Positions 1 to 7,843 are shown, counted from the first letter of the stretch. The stretch is DNA of 20,980 nt from Candidatus Sivonenia alaskensis PMM_0068 (GCA_949127685.1 CASBPW010000019.1:1-20980); one strand, 5' to 3'. Numbers and translations are program-made. The notes: generated by a model from the sequence alone, not told the origin.

Positions 1-372
1 CACCAGGACTACATCGCCAGGGTCAATGTACGCCAGAGCCAAATGGGTCAAGCCTTCCTTGGAACCTAAGAGGGGCAAGGCCTCTTTTTCTGGGTCCAAG
101 TCTACTTGATAACGCCGCTTGTACCACTCCGCAATCGTTTTTCGGAAGCTAGGAGTGCCTTCAAAAGGAGGATATCGGTGGTTGGCCGGGTCTTTCATCG
201 CCGCTATCCCAGCATCGACAATCGCTTTCGGGACAGGACCATCCGGATTGCCCATACCCAAATCAATCAAGTCAATGCCCTGCTCGCGTGCCTGAGCTTT
301 GAGTTCGTCAAGGCGGGCAAAGACGTAGGGAGGGAGTTTTTGTAAGCGGTGGGCTGGGGTCAGAAATTCCAT
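1..372 (-). CDS. Class I/II aminotransferase, N-terminal part (runs off window)
   Basis: Reading leftward from an ATG at 372 gives 124 codons without a stop, open at the window edge. The protein begins MEFLTPAHRLQKLPPYVFAR. It has the fold-type I PLP aminotransferase N-terminal pattern: 'IDLGMGNPDG' (substrate-binding loop), 'HRYPPFEGTPSFRKTIAEWY', then 'LLGSKEGLTHLALAYIDPGD', where the GSKEG segment contributes to the PLP phosphate site. This resembles the alanine/aspartate aminotransferases and LL-diaminopimelate-aminotransferase-like enzymes of cyanobacteria. The PLP-binding lysine and the residues that set substrate specificity lie beyond the window, so the amino donor cannot be stated. 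The gene lies 93 bases downstream of the mscS gene on the same strand and could be cotranscribed with it. Family assignment is firm; the exact substrate is open. Confidence 0.85.
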   Translation of the reverse strand, partial: MEFLTPAHRLQKLPPYVFARLDELKAQAREQGIDLIDLGMGNPDGPVPKAIVDAGIAAMKDPANHRYPPFEGTPSFRKTIAEWYKRRYQVDLDPEKEALPLLGSKEGLTHLALAYIDPGDVVLV

Positions 373-465
373 GCCAGTAGATAGAAACAATGGGTCAGTT
401 TTTGGGCGGGAGCAAAGCTGATAGATCTTAACAAAGCCTGGGAACTAGCGATAGGGAAATCGGGA

Positions 466-1338
466 TCAGATTCCAGGTCTATTAGAGGGAGAAAGATCGA
501 TCCCCTCCTTTGCAAAGGTTGCTTGCACCCGACGACGCAATTCCCGTAGTACCACCCATTGCTTACCAGGAGCCGTTTTACACAAGCTCCTGACAATCAT
601 GGAATTTTCAGCGAAGCTTTCCACTCCTAGAACATGGAGCTCTTCAAACATGAGCTCTTTCCAAGGATCTTCCTGTCTCATTGTTTCACCAATGCTTTGC
701 AATAGTTGAGTCACATGTTCCAAATCACTATTTTGAGCTATGGGAATATCCAAAACCACACGAGACCACCCTTCTGTTTGGACAGTAACTATATTGATTT
801 GGCCATTGGGAATAATGTGGACATTGCCGTCTAAAGAACGTAGGACAGTAGTCCGCCAATTCATCTTTTCTACAGTTCCAGAAAAACTATTAATAGTAAC
901 CACATCACCAACATCAAACTGATTTTCTACAAGAATAAAAGATCCCGTAATCAGATCTTTAACAAGATTTTGAGTACCCAGTGTAATGACAATACCTACT
1001 ATTCCAGCACCAGCCACTAAAGGACCAATATCGACCTTGAAAATACTTAAGACTGAGATTAGTGCCAAAACAAAAACAACAGCTCTGACAAGGCTATTTA
1101 AGACAGAGGCTAAAGTATCGGTCCGATTCTTAAAGTTATTACTACTGATACGAATGAAATTCGGCTTCATGACTTGAGCTTGCTGAAGGAGCACTTCCTT
1201 AGCTTTTCGTATACTAAAGTCAGACAGCCAGACTAAAAGAATGCTAAAGAAAAAAATAGCCAGTAACTTTACACCACTTTCTATGAATATAGAAACAGTA
1301 TCTTCAGAAGTAATAGCCATCTTAAGGAATCTAAGCAT
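466..1338 (-). CDS. MscS-family mechanosensitive ion channel
   Basis: This 290-residue protein of the small-conductance mechanosensitive channel family opens under membrane tension and releases solutes during hypo-osmotic shock. Hydrophobic spans lie near residues 23-39, 82-100 and 105-133. The third is Gly/Ala rich ('AGAGIVGIVITLGTQNLVKD'), as in the MscS pore helix, and is followed by the beta-domain stretch 'ILVENQFDVGDVVTINSFSG' with 'NWRTTVLRSLDG' and 'HIIPNGQI'. The C-terminal alpha/beta part is also present, so the protein looks complete and of the small (MscS/YkuT-size) class. Two start codons compete, ATG at 1338 and ATG at 1320, and neither has a strong Shine-Dalgarno; the longer form is given. 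It is divergent from nadD across a 202-base spacer. Confidence 0.9.
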   Translation of the reverse strand: MLRFLKMAITSEDTVSIFIESGVKLLAIFFFSILLVWLSDFSIRKAKEVLLQQAQVMKPNFIRISSNNFKNRTDTLASVLNSLVRAVVFVLALISVLSIFKVDIGPLVAGAGIVGIVITLGTQNLVKDLITGSFILVENQFDVGDVVTINSFSGTVEKMNWRTTVLRSLDGNVHIIPNGQINIVTVQTEGWSRVVLDIPIAQNSDLEHVTQLLQSIGETMRQEDPWKELMFEELHVLGVESFAENSMIVRSLCKTAPGKQWVVLRELRRRVQATFAKEGIDLSPSNRPGI

Positions 1339-1540
1339 GCGGTCGAGTTTTATCTCAGTTTATAGCATTTTATAGAGACCAAGAGTTGAGTCTTGAGATA
1401 ACAGAATACTCAAAATCAACTAGTGGAGAGGATATCGGTACCTTACCAACTCATTTTTTCGCGATAGGAATTGGCAGAAAATCAATACATCACGGGATAA
1501 TGTCCCTGAACCTTGATGGAGGGGCTAAAGCTTTACGTAG

Positions 1541-2125
1541 TTGCAACCGATTGCCCTTTACGGTTTATCAGCAGACCCCCCTCACCTTGGGCACGAGACC
1601 ATACTGCACTGGTTGGCACACCATGTTGACCTGACTTTTGTGTGGGCCGTCGATAACCCCCTTAAGCCCAGGCAGACGAGTCTAGAGCACCGAGCGGCGA
1701 TGCTTCAAAAAATTCTGCCTCCCTCCGATACCATCCGCTACCGTCCAGATTTGAGTCGCCCCTACACGCTTGAGTCCGTGGAGCTCGTTGAGCACGAATA
1801 TCCGCAAGCCCCCCTATGGCTCGTGATTGGCGCTGACCTTCTATCCCAAGTCGATCACTGGCACCAAGCCTCTGTGCTCGCCCAAAAAGTAGAATTGCTG
1901 GTCTTTCCTCGTCCCCATACGCCACTGGTTCCCCCTCAGGGAAACTTTCGTTGGCATCTGGCTTCTTGCATACCCCCCGCAGTTTCCTCGTCTCAGATTC
2001 GCCAGGAACTAAGGAACCGAGCCCCTGGACAAGAAATCAAAACAGCCAATATCCCTAGCGCCGTTCAGGAATATATCACGGCCCATCAGCTCTATCTAGG
2101 AAGGCTTTCGGTTGCGCCGGATTAA
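1541..2125 (+). CDS. nadD: Nicotinate-nucleotide adenylyltransferase
   Basis: NadD joins nicotinate mononucleotide and ATP to give deamido-NAD in cytoplasmic NAD synthesis. The 194-residue protein has the nucleotidyltransferase signature near residues 7-18 ('YGLSADPPHLGH', HxGH at 15-18), 'VIGADLL' at 95-101, and the second signature 'VSSSQIR' at 148-154, corresponding to ISSTxIR. Length fits the family. The start is a TTG directly after an in-frame TAG (1538-1540), so no longer form is possible, and the family N-terminus begins just ahead of the GxxADPP loop, which supports this TTG. A GGAGGGG stretch lies about 16 bases upstream. The last 30 bases overlap the end of ftsW on the opposite strand (tail to tail, 2096-2125). 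Confidence 0.92.
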   Translation: MQPIALYGLSADPPHLGHETILHWLAHHVDLTFVWAVDNPLKPRQTSLEHRAAMLQKILPPSDTIRYRPDLSRPYTLESVELVEHEYPQAPLWLVIGADLLSQVDHWHQASVLAQKVELLVFPRPHTPLVPPQGNFRWHLASCIPPAVSSSQIRQELRNRAPGQEIKTANIPSAVQEYITAHQLYLGRLSVAPD

Positions 2126-3436
2126 CTCTCCTTGCGTCTTGCGTCGCGCTCGTCTACGTTCACGGATAGCTCGTGAGGGCGAATATACGGGAATAGCTCC
2201 AGCAACAGGAGCGTAGACTGGAGCCATAGGGGCTTGCTGTTCTTTCGTTTCCTGCTGTTTCTTGAAGCGCTCTGCGGCCTCTAATAGGGGAGCAGCGCAG
2301 ACTTCTCTAACCGCACGCACCAGTAAACCAGCGGTGAGCAAGGTCGCCACCAAACCACTTCCGCCATAACTCACGAGCGGTAAGGGCATCCCTGTAGGAG
2401 GAATCGCTCCCACTACTACCGCGATATGAATAGCAGACTGAATAACCATCATCAACGTAGCGCCTGCGGCCACTATCCGGACTCGTTTGGGTGCGGAGAG
2501 TTGCAAAACGAATCGGAGTCCTGACCAGAGGAACAACAATAGGAAACACAAGAAAGCCAAACAACCGATCAAACCGAATTCTTCGGCAAATACAGCAAAG
2601 ATAAAATCTGAGTACGGATAGGGTAGAAAATTAGCTTTTTGTTGCGAGAGGCCAAACCCCGTCCCCCACCAGCCGCCAGAGCCAACGGCCAGCAAGCTCT
2701 GAACCAACTGATACCCCCCCGTTTGAGCTTGGGCAAACGGGTCTGAAAAAGCCTCAAAGCGACTTAATTGGTACGTCGTAGTGCTGATTTTATAGACCGC
2801 CAAAGCAGTTCCCGCCCCAAGTCCCGTAAGGAGCAGACTCAAGGGAAGCCCCCCCAGGAAAGCCATTAACCACAGGACAACGGACAACAGAACCGCCATA
2901 CTGAGGTTGGGCTGAACCAGTACAGCCCCGATCATCGCCAGGGTTGTGACCGCCCAGAGCAGTCGGTTAGATAGATCTAGCTTCGGCCATCTTTCTAAGA
3001 GCAAAGCGGTATGAATGACCAAGGCCGGTTTCGCAAATTCTGAAGGCTGGATAGAAATCGGTCCAAGGTACAACCAGCGAGAAGCTCCATTCAGCTCTAT
3101 GCCAATGAAACGGGTTGCAACGACTAAGGCCAAGACCGAAAAGAAAAACAGAGGGCTCCAACGAAACCAGAAGGAAAGGGGAACTCTACAAGTAAAAAAG
3201 AAAACCCCCAGGCCAAGCACAATACCCAAGAGCTGACGAAAAACAAAATAAAGCGGGTTCCCATAAGCCATGGTGCCGAGGGGAACGGAAGAAGTAAAGA
3301 GGAGTACTAAACCAAACGCAAGCCAGAGATAGACCAAAAGAGCAATGAACCTAGCTTCCCCTGCCCAATCCTTGGCAGAGGCGACGGAAATGTTCTCCCC
3401 GTTCTTCGAAGTTTTGGTATTGGTCGTAGCTTGCAC
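2096..3436 (-). CDS. ftsW: Cell-division SEDS glycosyltransferase FtsW
   Basis: FtsW is a SEDS-family integral membrane enzyme that polymerises lipid II into septal peptidoglycan with its partner penicillin-binding protein. About ten hydrophobic spans are visible. Family motifs include 'NGASRWLYLGPISIQPSEFA', 'LLAVGSGGWWGTGFGLSQQK', 'LPYPYSDFIFAVFAEEFG' (with the catalytic aspartate position) and 'GAIPPTGMPLPLVSYGGSG'. A basic tail of about 70 residues follows, rich in Arg/Lys and Pro. The start is uncertain. The GTG at 3436 (446 residues) overlaps the end of murD by 86 bases and has a poor Shine-Dalgarno. A TTG at 3499 would give 467 residues. An ATT at 3391 sits just after GGGGAG and would give 431, closest to where the family homology begins. 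Downstream of murD on the same strand, which favours FtsW over RodA. Confidence 0.88.
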   Translation of the reverse strand: MQATTNTKTSKNGENISVASAKDWAGEARFIALLVYLWLAFGLVLLFTSSVPLGTMAYGNPLYFVFRQLLGIVLGLGVFFFTCRVPLSFWFRWSPLFFFSVLALVVATRFIGIELNGASRWLYLGPISIQPSEFAKPALVIHTALLLERWPKLDLSNRLLWAVTTLAMIGAVLVQPNLSMAVLLSVVLWLMAFLGGLPLSLLLTGLGAGTALAVYKISTTTYQLSRFEAFSDPFAQAQTGGYQLVQSLLAVGSGGWWGTGFGLSQQKANFLPYPYSDFIFAVFAEEFGLIGCLAFLCFLLLFLWSGLRFVLQLSAPKRVRIVAAGATLMMVIQSAIHIAVVVGAIPPTGMPLPLVSYGGSGLVATLLTAGLLVRAVREVCAAPLLEAAERFKKQQETKEQQAPMAPVYAPVAGAIPVYSPSRAIRERRRARRKTQGELIRRNRKPS

Positions 3437-4682
3437 AGGCAGGAGAAAGTAGGACAACAGAACAGGAAGTCTTTTGGGCAAGAGCAAGAGCAAGAGCAAG
3501 AGGCACTGCCGCCGTTAAGTCTTCGCAGGATTGCACGTTAGTATATCCAATCCCATGCAAAAAATCGCTAAATAAAGGGGCAGCTTCACCAAATAACACT
3601 ACAGCCAGTGTTTTGTACTGAATTTTGGCAAGCCAAGCCGAGGGATCACCCGCCTTCGATTGCCCACCGGCTAAGAGAATGACCGGTTTATCCATCGCCT
3701 CTAGGGCCACGAGGGCCGCATCGTAGTTCGTCGCTTTGCTGTCATTGATAAAGGTGACCCCCTCTACCTGGGCTACAGTCTCTAGGCGATGGGGAACTCC
3801 CTTGAAATTCCGAATTGCTGTCCTGATCACCGCAGGATCGATCCCCTTTGCTTGAGCCGCCGCTACCGCCATGAGGACGTTCTGTAGATTGTGATGGCCA
3901 GGTAGTTGAATTTCTGATACCGGCAGTATTGGTTTTCCTTGGACCTGTATCCAGCCGTCCCGCACGCCTACCGGCGCTTCAGGATCATGAATACTGGTCA
4001 CGAGGGCCTTTGGCCAGCGGGACTGCAAACTACAAACATAGGGATCATCTCCATTCAGCACGACCTGTTTAGCTCGGTCTGACAATCCTTCTTTAATTTG
4101 GCTGTAGCGCTCCAGAGTTCCATGCCGATTTAAATGATCCGGGGTAAAGGTAGTCCAGATCGATAGATCAGGCTCGATCGTGGGGGCTGCTTCAATTTGA
4201 AAACTGCTGAGTTCAGCGACGATCAAGTCTGGTGTGCCTTCCCAAAAGATTTCCGTAGCGGGTCTACCGATGTTGCCCACGGCAGGAGCCTGTAGTCCTG
4301 CTTCCTTGAATATGGCGGACAACAAACTCGTGGTCGTTGTCTTGCCATTTGTGCCGGTTACACAGACCCAAGGACAGCGGGGCAAAATCCGCCAGGCAAA
4401 TTCCACATCCCCATAAACCTCGATCCCTTGTTCACGGGCCTTAACCAAACCAGGATGATCCCAAGGAACCCCTGGGCTGACCACCACAAGGTCTAAGGGT
4501 CCTATAGGATTGAACTCTTGCCCTAAATTAACCGTCACCGCGCTGTCTAAAGCTTGAATAGCAGACCGCAGGCAGGAAGAATCATTTCCATCCCACAAAC
4601 TAACTGACCATCCCTTCGCTAGCAGCACCTTTGCTGCGGAGAACCCAGATTTTCCTAGCCCGACTACCGCTGCTTTTTGCAT
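3351..4682 (-). CDS. murD: UDP-N-acetylmuramoyl-L-alanine--D-glutamate ligase
   Basis: MurD adds D-glutamate to UDP-MurNAc-L-Ala in the cytoplasmic phase of peptidoglycan synthesis. The 443-residue protein has an N-terminal Rossmann domain ('VVGLGKSGFSAAKVL'), the Mur-ligase ATP loop 'GTNGKTTTTSLL' from residue 110, 'AELSSFQIEAAP', 'PDHLNRHGTLERY' and the C-terminal domain motif 'FINDSKATNYDAALVALEAM', ending 'LLSPACASYDQYQNFEERGE'. Length is normal and all key motifs are present. The ATG at 4682 is preceded by a GGGG run about five bases upstream. Residues 395-402 are a perfect LALALALA run encoded by four tandem hexamers. The end overlaps the start of ftsW, so translation of the two is probably coupled. 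Confidence 0.96.
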   Translation of the reverse strand: MQKAAVVGLGKSGFSAAKVLLAKGWSVSLWDGNDSSCLRSAIQALDSAVTVNLGQEFNPIGPLDLVVVSPGVPWDHPGLVKAREQGIEVYGDVEFAWRILPRCPWVCVTGTNGKTTTTSLLSAIFKEAGLQAPAVGNIGRPATEIFWEGTPDLIVAELSSFQIEAAPTIEPDLSIWTTFTPDHLNRHGTLERYSQIKEGLSDRAKQVVLNGDDPYVCSLQSRWPKALVTSIHDPEAPVGVRDGWIQVQGKPILPVSEIQLPGHHNLQNVLMAVAAAQAKGIDPAVIRTAIRNFKGVPHRLETVAQVEGVTFINDSKATNYDAALVALEAMDKPVILLAGGQSKAGDPSAWLAKIQYKTLAVVLFGEAAPLFSDFLHGIGYTNVQSCEDLTAAVPLALALALAQKTSCSVVLLSPACASYDQYQNFEERGEHFRRLCQGLGRGS

Positions 4683-4756
4683 GGCCCCAAAAAATGCTTC
4701 TCCATAGACTAATGCCTGTTGGTACCTTACGGAAGAGGGGTGAAGTCCTTGTGCCT

Positions 4757-6073
4757 TTAAGATGTCCCAGTATGGACGGTTTTTATCCAGACTAATTTTT
4801 TGGGTTTCACCACCATCTTGAGCAGGGTCACCACCATGACAGGTAGCCAGTGTAAGAAATATATCCCTCCCAGCAACGAACGGCTGATGGCTTTAGCAAG
4901 AGGCGTCTTTTCATAGCGGATTTGGCCCAGCGTCATTCCTAACGTGGGGATCAGCAAGCCCGGGATCACCAATGCTGTCAGCCGAGGTCCATGTCCCAAG
5001 AGGATCCCCAGTAGCAAGTCTGGAAGAGCCGCCAGGGGTAAAAGGTATTGAATCATAACGAAGTAGGAGAGCTGATCCCAGGTTTTAGACCAGCCCATAG
5101 CATTGCCCAATAGCGGTCGATAGTAATCCAAGTAGCGTTGAGCTCCCCCTTCCGCCCAACGGCTTCTCTGTCGCCAGAGTCCCTTCCACGTCGTCACCCC
5201 TTCTTCATAAACAGGCGGGGAGTCAACAAAGGCAATATCCCAGCCTGCCATATGCAATCTCAGCGTTTGGTCTAAGTCATCCGTGATCGTTTCTTCATTC
5301 CAGTTGCCAATCGCTTCCAAAGCTGTTCGACGGACAATTTGACCATTGCCCCTAAGTTCAGCTGCTCCTCCCACTGCCAAGCGTGCGGACTGAAAATAGG
5401 CATCCAGCATCATTTCCACCGCCTGTCCCTGGGTCCAAAAATTTTCCGAAGCATTACTAATCGCCTTACGGACCTGGAGGGCACCCACGGTAGGCTCTTT
5501 AAAAGCAGGAATCGTTTGACGAAAAAAGGGCGGGTCTATCTGTGCATCGGCATCAAAAACGGCAATCAATTCTCCATGGGTCTGGGGAAGGATTTCATTC
5601 AAGGCCGCTGATTTTCCAGGTTTACTCCCTAGTTCCCGCAGGTGAACGTGGAGCTGCGGATATTGCTTTTGGTAGGCCTGTAAAATTTCTAACGTACGGT
5701 CTGTACCCCGGTCGTCAATGACCCAGACTTCATAATCGGGATAATCCAAAGTACAAAGGTTTTCGACCAGTCGCCCGATCACTTGTTCTTCATTCTTAGC
5801 GGGAACCAGAATAGAAAGCTTGGGCCACGGATTGGAGGTCTCGACGCTACGGTTGGGCGCAGGGATGAGGATCAGTTTCAGGATATAACCCAACAGGATG
5901 ATTCCTAATCCCAGCGCAACCCAGAAACCCTGCTCAAAAACATGAAGCAAGACGAGACAAGCCATTAACCCTAACAGTGCAATCACCATGCGCTTCTGAC
6001 GAGAGCCCTGGGCTAATTGCTCAAAATCTGGAGTTCGTGGTGGAATCGCTGAAAGAGGAGGAGGGAATACCAT
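4757..6073 (-). CDS. mgdA: GT2-family membrane glycosyltransferase, probable monoglucosyldiacylglycerol synthase
   Basis: This is a 438-residue processive-type family 2 glycosyltransferase. Hydrophobic segments at about 30-47 and 50-71 precede the catalytic domain, which begins 'LSILVPAKNEEQVI' and contains 'VWVIDDRGTDRTLEIL', 'FDADAQID' (DxD at 174-176), 'ITDDLD' (263-268, catalytic base region) and 'RQRSRW' (301-306, the Q/RxxRW motif). Further membrane spans follow near residues 335-425. The layout matches the cyanobacterial GT2 that makes glucosyldiacylglycerol from UDP-glucose, the first step of galactolipid synthesis. That assignment rests on recalled similarity, so a different lipid or polysaccharide acceptor is possible. 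It sits 74 bases upstream of murD and 33 downstream of the gene ending at 6107, all on the same strand. Confidence 0.7.
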   Translation of the reverse strand: MVFPPPLSAIPPRTPDFEQLAQGSRQKRMVIALLGLMACLVLLHVFEQGFWVALGLGIILLGYILKLILIPAPNRSVETSNPWPKLSILVPAKNEEQVIGRLVENLCTLDYPDYEVWVIDDRGTDRTLEILQAYQKQYPQLHVHLRELGSKPGKSAALNEILPQTHGELIAVFDADAQIDPPFFRQTIPAFKEPTVGALQVRKAISNASENFWTQGQAVEMMLDAYFQSARLAVGGAAELRGNGQIVRRTALEAIGNWNEETITDDLDQTLRLHMAGWDIAFVDSPPVYEEGVTTWKGLWRQRSRWAEGGAQRYLDYYRPLLGNAMGWSKTWDQLSYFVMIQYLLPLAALPDLLLGILLGHGPRLTALVIPGLLIPTLGMTLGQIRYEKTPLAKAISRSLLGGIYFLHWLPVMVVTLLKMVVKPKKLVWIKTVHTGTS

Positions 6074-6106
6074 GAAAGTACGCTACCACGACCACCAACG
6101 AAGACC

Positions 6107-6667
6107 CTAAGCGGGCATGTCATCCCAAAGCCTAGCAAGTTTCTTGCGCCATTGTTCGAGGACCAAAGCTCTCTGTTCCCCAGAAGCTTCTAGAGAACCC
6201 ATCACCCCTTCTTCATAGAATCGATTGAGCGCTTGTATAGCGTCATCCAGCGTTTTATTCTGATTCTTCAGTACTTGGACAATCTGTTCCATTCGGGTTT
6301 GAATTAATCCTTCAAAACACAAGTGGTACAACTCTTCTTTACACTCCTTGAGCTGAACCATGGCAGCAGAAAAATCTTCAGCCGTCAGGGTAGAAAAATG
6401 ATGTTGAAACACCGCCCATAAAGCCTGTTCTTGAAAAGCGAATCGGACGGCCCCCGTCCAATCAAAGTTTGCTTCGAGCAGCTGCACCATAAGGGGTAAA
6501 GCGTCTAACTGTGGAACAACAGGGAGGAGAATGCGCACCCAGTCCTGAGGCTCATTGAGCAGGACCAAGAAGCGTAGGCCTTCAGAGTCAACCTGCCATT
6601 GGTGTGCTTGAACTTGTTTAACCTGGCCTAACCTGGCAAGTAGCACTGTCATCTGTTCTAGCTTCAT
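6107..6667 (-). CDS. Small acidic protein, possibly of the secretion-chaperone/YbjN fold
   Basis: I do not recognise this 186-residue protein with certainty. The first ~95 residues alternate short hydrophobic strands and a helix ('FLVLLNEPQDWVRILLPVV', 'PLMVQLLEANFDW', 'VRFAFQEQALWAVFQHHFST'), a pattern like the type III secretion chaperone / YbjN-like fold common in cyanobacterial hypotheticals. The rest is predicted helical, with 'EELYHLCFEGLIQTRMEQIV' and a C-terminal 'EQWRKKLARLWDD'. There is no signal peptide or membrane span. The ATG at 6667 has a weak TTAGGG about seven bases upstream. It appears to be the first gene of a minus-strand run leading into the lipid glycosyltransferase, murD and ftsW, so a role tied to envelope synthesis is possible but is only inference from position. 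Confidence 0.75.
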   Translation of the reverse strand: MKLEQMTVLLARLGQVKQVQAHQWQVDSEGLRFLVLLNEPQDWVRILLPVVPQLDALPLMVQLLEANFDWTGAVRFAFQEQALWAVFQHHFSTLTAEDFSAAMVQLKECKEELYHLCFEGLIQTRMEQIVQVLKNQNKTLDDAIQALNRFYEEGVMGSLEASGEQRALVLEQWRKKLARLWDDMPA

Positions 6668-6826
6668 AAAAACCCTAAGCCTCTCAAGCCAGAGCTGGCC
6701 TCTCGTATTTTATGGTAGGCATTATCCAACTGATATTTTATAATTTTCTGAATTCTTGATAACTTTTAAAGTTTTGGACATTTTAAACGTTCTATATGTA
6801 TAGAAATCTAACATTTTATATTCTTC
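6668..6826 (-). promoter_or_regulatory. AT-rich spacer, probable promoter region of the 6107-murD-ftsW run
   Basis: The 159-base gap has an AT-rich core at about 6721-6820. Two perfect inverted repeats are visible: AACTTT-T-AAAGTT (6761-6773) and TTCTAT-ATGT-ATAGAA (6790-6805). On the minus strand a TATAAA-like hexamer lies near 6736-6742. No convincing -35 at standard spacing was found, so this is a region call and not a mapped promoter. The 6790-6805 repeat lies 21-36 bases past the upstream TPR gene and could instead be part of its 3' end. Confidence 0.35.
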
Positions 6827-7600
6827 TCACTTTGTTAAAGACTGAACTCTTTTTATCTGCGGCTGATTAAAATCCGCCGCCTCCAGACGATTGATATAGC
6901 TCGTCTGAGAATATCCAGGATCCAATCCAAGCGCTTTAGAATAGGCTTTTCGCGCCTCTTTCTTTTGTCCTAAAGCATCATAACCAATCGCCTGAGCAAT
7001 CAGGGGATGGGGGTTTCGAGGTTCAAAGCGATGAGCTTGCTCCTGAGACGCTACCGCTTCTTGATAGCGTCCTTGACGGTCTAAACTAAGCCCTAGATTG
7101 AAATAAGCCGTACCATTTTTGGGATCTAAGTCCAATACTTTACGGGTACTGACTTCCGCCCTTTTTGGGTCTTCCAGAAAAAGGTACACCACTCCCAGAG
7201 CATTATGAGCTTCCAGATTATTCTTATCAAGCAAAACAGCTCTCTGCAAGGAGGTAGCTCCGCCTCGATGGTTTCCACTACGATGTTCGGCCCAGCCTCG
7301 TAAGACCCAACCAGGAGCATACTCATTTTGCAGATCCGTCGCTTTTTCCTGGGCTTTAGCCGCTTCTGTCCACTGATTCTGTTTACCTAGGGCGACGCCT
7401 AATCCACGCCATGCTGCCCCCATTTGGGGATTATGCTGTACCGCCTTTCGAAAGTTCGTTACGGCTTGAGCAGAGCGTTTTTTGGATAATGCCTGGCTCC
7501 CTTGCTGAAAATACTGACTGGCGGTGGTGGGTGCCGCCATGGATATCATTCCAGGAGAACAGAGACTAACAAAAACCATAATCACCAGCAGACTACGCAT
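6827..7600 (-). CDS. Exported tetratricopeptide-repeat protein
   Basis: This is a 257-residue protein from the ATG at 7600. The N-terminus is a signal peptide: MRS, a hydrophobic core to about residue 20, then 'ISMA-APT' as a likely signal peptidase I site. The rest is about six TPR units of 34 residues, for example 'AAWRGLGVALGKQNQWTEAA', 'AHNALGVVYLFLEDPKRAEV', 'AYFNLGLSLDRQGRYQEAVA' and 'PLIAQAIGYDALGQKKEARK'. Such proteins act as scaffolds in the periplasm or thylakoid lumen; the partner is unknown. A TTG at 7642 would add 14 residues, but the ATG gives a proper signal peptide and clears the upstream gene. It lies 13 bases after the small membrane-protein gene and is probably cotranscribed with it. 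Confidence 0.8.
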   Translation of the reverse strand: MRSLLVIMVFVSLCSPGMISMAAPTTASQYFQQGSQALSKKRSAQAVTNFRKAVQHNPQMGAAWRGLGVALGKQNQWTEAAKAQEKATDLQNEYAPGWVLRGWAEHRSGNHRGGATSLQRAVLLDKNNLEAHNALGVVYLFLEDPKRAEVSTRKVLDLDPKNGTAYFNLGLSLDRQGRYQEAVASQEQAHRFEPRNPHPLIAQAIGYDALGQKKEARKAYSKALGLDPGYSQTSYINRLEAADFNQPQIKRVQSLTK

Positions 7601-7613
7601 AGCGGCAGCAGCC

Positions 7614-7817
7614 CTAATGATAGATAAATCCAGAAATGACAATACTCAAAGCCCAGAGCACTGCGATAGCCCCCAAAACAATACCTGCATTAGGACTACC
7701 TTTCCAGGAATAACTTTTCTCTTTCTTTTTCACTGCTCGTTCCCTAGGGGATGGTTTCCAGCTTAAATTATCTAAGTAAGTATTCACAAAACCACTGTGC
7801 CCTCTCTCCTGATTCAC
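7614..7817 (-). CDS. Small single-span membrane protein
   Basis: This 67-residue protein starts at a GTG (7817). The N-terminal 40 residues are polar and basic ('RERAVKKKEKSYSWKGSP'), followed by one membrane helix ('GIVLGAIAVLWALSIVISGF') and a two- to three-residue tail, giving a C-tail-anchored layout with a positive N-terminal cytoplasmic side. A GTG ten codons in (7787) has the better Shine-Dalgarno (AGGAGAGAGG about 12 bases ahead) and would give 57 residues. It resembles in architecture the tiny one-helix cyanobacterial membrane proteins, but I see no chlorophyll-binding ExxNxR-type motif, so a light-harvesting-like role is not supported. The secreted TPR gene follows 13 bases downstream. 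Confidence 0.6.
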   Translation of the reverse strand: MNQERGHSGFVNTYLDNLSWKPSPRERAVKKKEKSYSWKGSPNAGIVLGAIAVLWALSIVISGFIYH

Positions 7818-7843
7818 AACGCCTGGATCGCTCTCCCTGAAAG

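Noticed and set aside
1386..1634. 82-residue plus-strand reading frame before and across the nadD start
   Set aside because: Its second half overlaps nadD in another frame, there is no recognisable domain, and the first half has no clear ribosome site. It is more likely chance.
3478..3501. Hexamer repeat as a CRISPR-like or mobile-element repeat
   Set aside because: It is a short in-frame coding microsatellite inside murD with no spacers or flanking element features.
7601..7642. TTG start giving a 14-residue longer TPR protein
   Set aside because: It would overlap the upstream small gene and bury the signal peptide. The ATG at 7600 gives a normal signal sequence.
7614..7817. High-light-inducible (chlorophyll-binding) protein
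   Set aside because: The single helix lacks the conserved ExxNxR-type chlorophyll-binding motif, so only a generic small membrane protein is supported.
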